Source: a virus. Taken from it: a stretch of DNA of 23,200 nucleotides. The notes beneath the pieces were generated by a model, which was given only the letters and a program-made list of their open reading frames with translations, ran no database searches and was not told the origin of the DNA. The stretch covers positions 1-23,200 of the IMG/VR virus record IMGVR_UViG_3300027232_000020; one strand, written 5' to 3'. The translations under genes and the position numbers were made by a program. Positions 20,979 to 23,200 of this stretch are shown one piece after another. Numbering within the stretch: position 1 is the first letter of the stretch; every line of letters starts with the position of its first letter.

Positions 20979-21519
20979 GTTTCTGCTCATTGCAGCATTC
21001 GCTGCAACCGTCCCAGCGGCAAACTGGATGATCGGCAATGTCGGGCAATGCATTCCGAATGGGCCATGCCTTATTCCTGTCGGTTTTGGTCTTATGGCTC
21101 CATCAGGTGTTTTGATGGTCGGCGCTGCATTGGCTTTGCGTGATGCTGTCCACTCAATTCTTGGTGCCAAGTTCGCGCTGATCGCCATCGCTCTCGGTGT
21201 GATCTTGTCCGCCGCCGTTGCACCTGCATCACTTGTTATAGCATCTGCCGCAGCGTTCTTGATGTCTGAATTGTCAGACTTTGCCGTCTATGCACCTCTG
21301 CGGCAAAAGAGTGTGCCAGCGGCGATCATTGCATCCGGCTTGGTTGGCTCCGTTGTAGACAGCGCGGCGTTTCTTTTGATCGCGTTCGGAAGTCTGGACT
21401 TCATTGCGGGGCAAGTCGTCGGGAAAATGGAGATGACGCTTGTATGCGCCGTTGCTGCGTTGATGCTCCGCCGCACCTTTTCCGCACCTCAAAAACAGGT
21501 GCGGAGTGCGGAGAAATAA
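20971..21519 (+). CDS. VUT/YhhQ-family queuosine-precursor transporter
   Basis: A 182-residue membrane protein; ATG 20971 lies in the last codons of the DpdA-like gene (8-bp overlap), and a TTG at 20968 precedes it. The family (COG1738, QueT/YhhQ/VUT) imports preQ0, preQ1 or queuine. Hallmarks visible are LMAPSGVLMVGAALALRDAV (an APSG...LRD signature), several TM helices (IAIALGVILSAAVAPASLVI; the helix around AAFLMSELSDFAVYAPLR) and the final SVVDSAAFLLIAFG with conserved Asp. About five or six TM helices fit the compact versions of the family. Pairing with a base-exchange enzyme suggests it feeds the phage DNA-modification reaction from the medium or host. Confidence 0.85.
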   Translation: MFKFLLIAAFAATVPAANWMIGNVGQCIPNGPCLIPVGFGLMAPSGVLMVGAALALRDAVHSILGAKFALIAIALGVILSAAVAPASLVIASAAAFLMSELSDFAVYAPLRQKSVPAAIIASGLVGSVVDSAAFLLIAFGSLDFIAGQVVGKMEMTLVCAVAALMLRRTFSAPQKQVRSAEK

Positions 21520-21618
21520 GCCGAAATTACCTCCGCCGCACCACCTGCATATATATATGCAAGGTGCGGCGGTGGTTCGGAAGGGTCTGGGAGTGAGTGC
21601 GGAAAATGAAAGGTGCGG
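21471..21618. repeat. CCGCACC/GGTGCGG repeat cluster
   Basis: Eight copies of the CCGCACC motif or its complement occur here: CCGCACC at 21471, 21482 (11 bp apart) and 21536; GGTGCGG at 21498, 21563 and 21612; AGTGCGG at 21505 and 21596. TCCGCACCT (21481-21489) and AGGTGCGGA (21497-21505) form a perfect 9-bp inverted repeat. The cluster starts inside the transporter's last codons and continues into the non-coding segment. An operator or replication-origin iteron role is inferred. Confidence 0.65.
21533..21572. repeat. 40-bp inverted repeat with central TA-rich palindrome
   Basis: CCGCCGCACC (21533-21542) and GGTGCGGCGG (21563-21572) are exact reverse complements. Between them TGCATATATATATGCA (21546-21561) is itself a perfect 16-bp palindrome, centred one base off the outer arms. 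The inner TGCATAT equals the unit repeated upstream of the RHH gene at 15772 and 15783. It could extrude a cruciform, melt easily, or bind a dimeric protein. Confidence 0.75.
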
Positions 21619-21685
21619 CAATGGTCAAAGTAAGGCTCAGTAGGCGAGTGGATCAAGCCGGAGGAAATGAATTGACGGCCCCTAA

Positions 21686-21892
21686 CCGCACTCACCGCAG
21701 TCATTCCGCAGTCATAAATGCTGACTGCGGTGAGCGTTTTCAACACGTTAGCTGGTGTTCACCGCAGTCGTTCCGCAGTCAGAAGGCAGGAAACCTGCCA
21801 ATTGGGCATAAAAAAACACCCCGCGAGGAGTGTTGCAAGAATGTCACCGCAGTCGTTTGCGTGAAATTCCTCCGGAATTTATACCACTGCGG
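21686..21892. repeat. CCGCAGTC iteron-like array
   Basis: CCGCAGTC occurs at 21695, 21706, 21762, 21773 and 21847, GACTGCGG at 21723, with near-copies CCGCACTC (21686) and CACTGCGG (21885). The pairs 21695/21706 and 21762/21773 are each 11 bp apart and lie in two copies of a 21-bp unit (21694-21714 and 21761-21781) that differ at one base. Phased spacing on one helix face suggests cooperative protein binding. Confidence 0.7.
21810..21834 (-). terminator. Minus-strand intrinsic terminator
   Basis: Read leftward, AACACTCC pairs with GGGGTGTT (one G-T wobble) around a TCGC loop and is followed directly by a run of Ts (A-run 21810-21816 on the + strand). This is a standard intrinsic terminator for leftward transcription, although no leftward gene is visible to its right inside the window. 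It may insulate the replication operon or end an antisense RNA. Confidence 0.65.
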
Positions 21893-22080
21893 CGGCGGTG
21901 TCAACACCCCTCAAGTGCGCGGACCTATGATGAGCGGCTTAAGCAGCCGCACTCGTCATCTCGACGGTCCCGACGCGCCCCGCCCGCAGGCAGGCCTCCG
22001 CTGTCGCTATGGCATGCAAGCGGTCGGGCGCACCGGACAGTCTCGAGTGGAAGTTAAGTTTATGGATGGGAGAGAATACA

Positions 22081-22683
22081 TTGGCGAGAAATAGTAAGCC
22101 AAAGTCAAAGCCACGTCGGCCAGAGCGGCAGAAGAAGTCAGACCGCCTGACAAACCCAGCCGCATCGGCGGTGGCCATCAAGATAGATATGATGATGGCT
22201 CCCCTCACGCTGGCCGTGGACGAGGCAGACCGCAGGTGGGGAATTGACCGCCTGCCCGAGTTGGTGGCCGTAGACACGGCGGCGAAGTGGGGACTGACGC
22301 TGGCGAAGCTAAGCGAGGCAATCGACGCAGAGGACGCGGAGAAGGCCGCACAGTGGACGGGGGCCGCTCTCCGGGGGTTGGCGTTCATGGAGGCAGAGGC
22401 AAGCGCTGGCGGCGCTCTGCGGGCGTGCAGCGACGTTTGGGAGGTAGAGCTGAACGGGGTGGTCTACGGGATTATGAGAGATGGCCGCGCGTGGCAGGAG
22501 ATCCGGGAACAGCGGCCAGACTTGCGGCTGCTGACGCTGCGGGAGGTTGCCGTGGCCGTCGAGTGGTGGTCAGAGTATGGCTTAGGGAAGATGCAGGCGG
22601 CGGTGGCTGACGCATTCCCGGCGGCGGAAGTAATCAGGAGCAGGCCGGGTGGCTCGCTGGAAGATGACATAGGAGAGTTGTGA
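22081..22683 (+). CDS. Unrecognised 200-residue phage protein
   Basis: The start is uncertain: TTG 22081 follows GGGAGAG by about 6 nt, while ATG 22066 in the same frame has no clear site; I favour TTG. The N-terminus is very basic (KPKSKPRRPERQKKSDRLTN). A helical core follows (IDMMMAPLTLAVDEADRRWG, then WGLTLAKLSEAIDAEDAEKA) and the end is RDGRAWQEIREQRPDLRLLT and TLREVAVAVEWWSEYGLGKM. A basic tail plus a helical body could bind DNA; a small-terminase-like role is conceivable but unsupported. The stop overlaps the next start (TGATG). Confidence 0.6.
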   Translation: MARNSKPKSKPRRPERQKKSDRLTNPAASAVAIKIDMMMAPLTLAVDEADRRWGIDRLPELVAVDTAAKWGLTLAKLSEAIDAEDAEKAAQWTGAALRGLAFMEAEASAGGALRACSDVWEVELNGVVYGIMRDGRAWQEIREQRPDLRLLTLREVAVAVEWWSEYGLGKMQAAVADAFPAAEVIRSRPGGSLEDDIGEL

Positions 22684-22940
22684 TGAATAGAAGTGAAGTG
22701 CTGGCAGATGCCGATCGGCTGATCCACGGCGAGCGCCAACAGAACTACGGCGACGCAGCGGACAGCTTCGGCGCGACTGCGGCCATGTGGTCGGCATATC
22801 TTGGCTGCGGCGTGACAGCCCGCGACGTGTGCAACATGATGGCGCTGCTGAAAATCGCCAGACTGCGCTTGGGGCAGCACGACGACAGCAGCGTCGATGG
22901 CTGCGGCTATCTGGCGCTGGGTGCGGAGGTGGCAGGCTGA
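22683..22940 (+). CDS. DUF6378-type phage protein
   Basis: Eighty-five residues from ATG 22683 (a GTG at 22680 also possible), preceded by AGGAGAG. The layout MNRSEVLADADRLIHGERQQ NYGDAADSF, AAMWSAYLGCGVTARDVCNM and MALLKIARLRLGQHDDSSVD matches DUF6378, a common small phage family: 'GxRQxxYG...F...AxxWsaYLG...tpxDVxxMMaLlKiARl...DswvDxaGYaALgaE'. The function of the family is not established; its helical His/Asp pattern has invited comparison with MazG-like nucleotide hydrolases, which I cannot confirm here. Start and stop overlap the neighbours. Confidence 0.75.
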   Translation: MNRSEVLADADRLIHGERQQNYGDAADSFGATAAMWSAYLGCGVTARDVCNMMALLKIARLRLGQHDDSSVDGCGYLALGAEVAG

Positions 22941-23128
22941 TGGTGTCGGCGGTGGTTGACGTGGGTGGCGTCCGCGATGACGTCGTGGCCGACGTTGCTG
23001 ACGCGATCCTCGACGCCATGGATGATGCCATTGACGAGGGGGCGACAGTGGCCGAGCTGCTGTGCGCTCTCGGTGTGGTTCTCGAGGAGATGCTGGGCGA
23101 AAATGTCAGCCCAGAGAGCATGCATTGA
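22940..23128 (+). CDS. Small acidic protein of unknown function
   Basis: Sixty-two residues from ATG 22940, which overlaps the previous stop (TGATG). The chain is acidic and helical (MVSAVVDVGGVRDDVVADVA, DAILDAMDDAIDEGATVAEL, LCALGVVLEEMLGENVSPES). It is repetitive in Asp/Val/Ala and has no recognised motif. It is placed in the same co-translated run as the DUF6378-type gene. Confidence 0.55.
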   Translation: MVSAVVDVGGVRDDVVADVADAILDAMDDAIDEGATVAELLCALGVVLEEMLGENVSPESMH

Positions 23129-23143
23129 GCGTGGAGGTTGGAA

Positions 23144-23200
23144 GTGGTGACGCTACCGAAGTTGCCGTTTGATTTGCCGCCAGCGACGGTGGACGAGACT
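23144..23200 (+). CDS. Start of a gene running off the right edge
   Basis: GTG 23144 follows GGAGG (23133-23137) at a good distance and opens a frame that stays open to the end (VVTLPKLPFDLPPATVDET, 19 residues). GTG 23147 is an alternative. Too little is visible to name the product. Confidence 0.45.
   Translation, partial: MVTLPKLPFDLPPATVDET

Larger units (their letters stand above)
21520..22080. other. Repeat-rich non-coding segment (candidate origin/operator region)
   Basis: About 560 bp without a convincing gene. A 165-codon open frame crosses it, but it consists largely of the repeat units translated. Contents: the end of the CCGCACC cluster, the 40-bp inverted repeat at 21533, the CCGCAGTC family at 21686-21892, a hairpin GGCAGG-AAA-CCTGCC (21785-21799), a minus-strand terminator (21810-21834), a perfect inverted repeat AAATTCC-TCC-GGAATTT (21864-21880) and GCGGCT-TAAGC-AGCCGC (21934-21950). 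Position after the replication genes favours an origin or a late-gene control region. Confidence 0.55.

Noticed and set aside
21686-21892. Possible CRISPR array
   Set aside because: Units are 8-21 bp with irregular spacing and both orientations; no uniform repeat-spacer pattern and no cas genes.
21597-22094. 165-codon plus-strand open frame across the repeat region
   Set aside because: It is mostly the CCGCAGTC repeats and hairpins read as codons, has no good ribosome-binding site and no protein-like pattern except a short VEVKFMDGREYIGEK end. Comparison with relatives could revive it.

Overview
The window is a 23.2-kb piece of a tailed-phage genome (or a closely related prophage), moderately GC-rich. 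It is densely packed, with most neighbouring genes joined by ATGA, TGATG or 8-20 nt overlaps. A P22-type portal, a large acidic scaffold and an SU10/DUF5309-type major capsid protein, together with virion ejection and lysozyme-like proteins, point to a short-tailed (podovirus-like) phage. The style of the small genes suggests an aquatic alphaproteobacterial host, but that is inference only. No tRNA, rRNA, CRISPR array, integrase or insertion sequence was seen. DNA polymerase, terminase and tail-tube genes are not in the window.

Region 1 (1-10498, + strand) is the virion block. It runs: end of a tail or fibre-like protein, a GNAT-like small protein, a Gly/Ala-rich virion protein, a Gln-rich protein ending in an S74-type self-cleaving chaperone domain, a lysozyme-like ejection protein, a large ejection-type protein, portal, a small conserved protein, scaffold, major capsid protein and two small conserved genes. 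Region 2 (10501-12281, + strand) is a lysis cassette: two small single-TM proteins (holin candidates), a GH24 endolysin with a C-terminal membrane segment, a secreted Cys-containing small protein, and an overlapping out-of-frame spanin pair. Two further overlapping genes follow; the second (12265-12654) is a PD-(D/E)XK-like nuclease.

Region 3 (12614-15686, - strand) is a leftward operon of thirteen small genes of 30-125 codons. They include a stand-alone primase-type zinc ribbon, a helix-turn-helix protein and a 30-residue membrane microprotein. Three genes share the same ribosome-binding leader, and two of these are preceded by a duplicated leader with a UUCG hairpin. The operon diverges at 15687-15822 from region 4. 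That spacer carries four TGCA repeats at exact 11-bp spacing, just before a small ribbon-helix-helix-type regulator.

Region 4 (15823-21519, + strand) is the replication, recombination and DNA-modification operon: RHH regulator, resolvase-like nuclease, RecE-like exonuclease, single-strand-binding protein with a DDEIPF tail, primase-helicase, and then two translationally linked genes. The first of these is a DpdA-like member of the tRNA-guanine transglycosylase superfamily. The second is a VUT/YhhQ-type queuosine-precursor transporter. Together they look like a minimal module that imports a 7-deazaguanine base and inserts it into phage DNA. This is the most interesting system in the window.

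Region 5 (about 21471-22080) is a repeat-rich non-coding segment with CCGCACC and CCGCAGTC families, a 40-bp inverted repeat around a TA-rich palindrome, and a minus-strand-oriented terminator; it is a candidate origin or operator cluster. Region 6 (22081-23200, + strand) has an unrecognised 200-aa protein, a DUF6378-type protein, a small acidic protein and the first codons of a gene that runs off the window.
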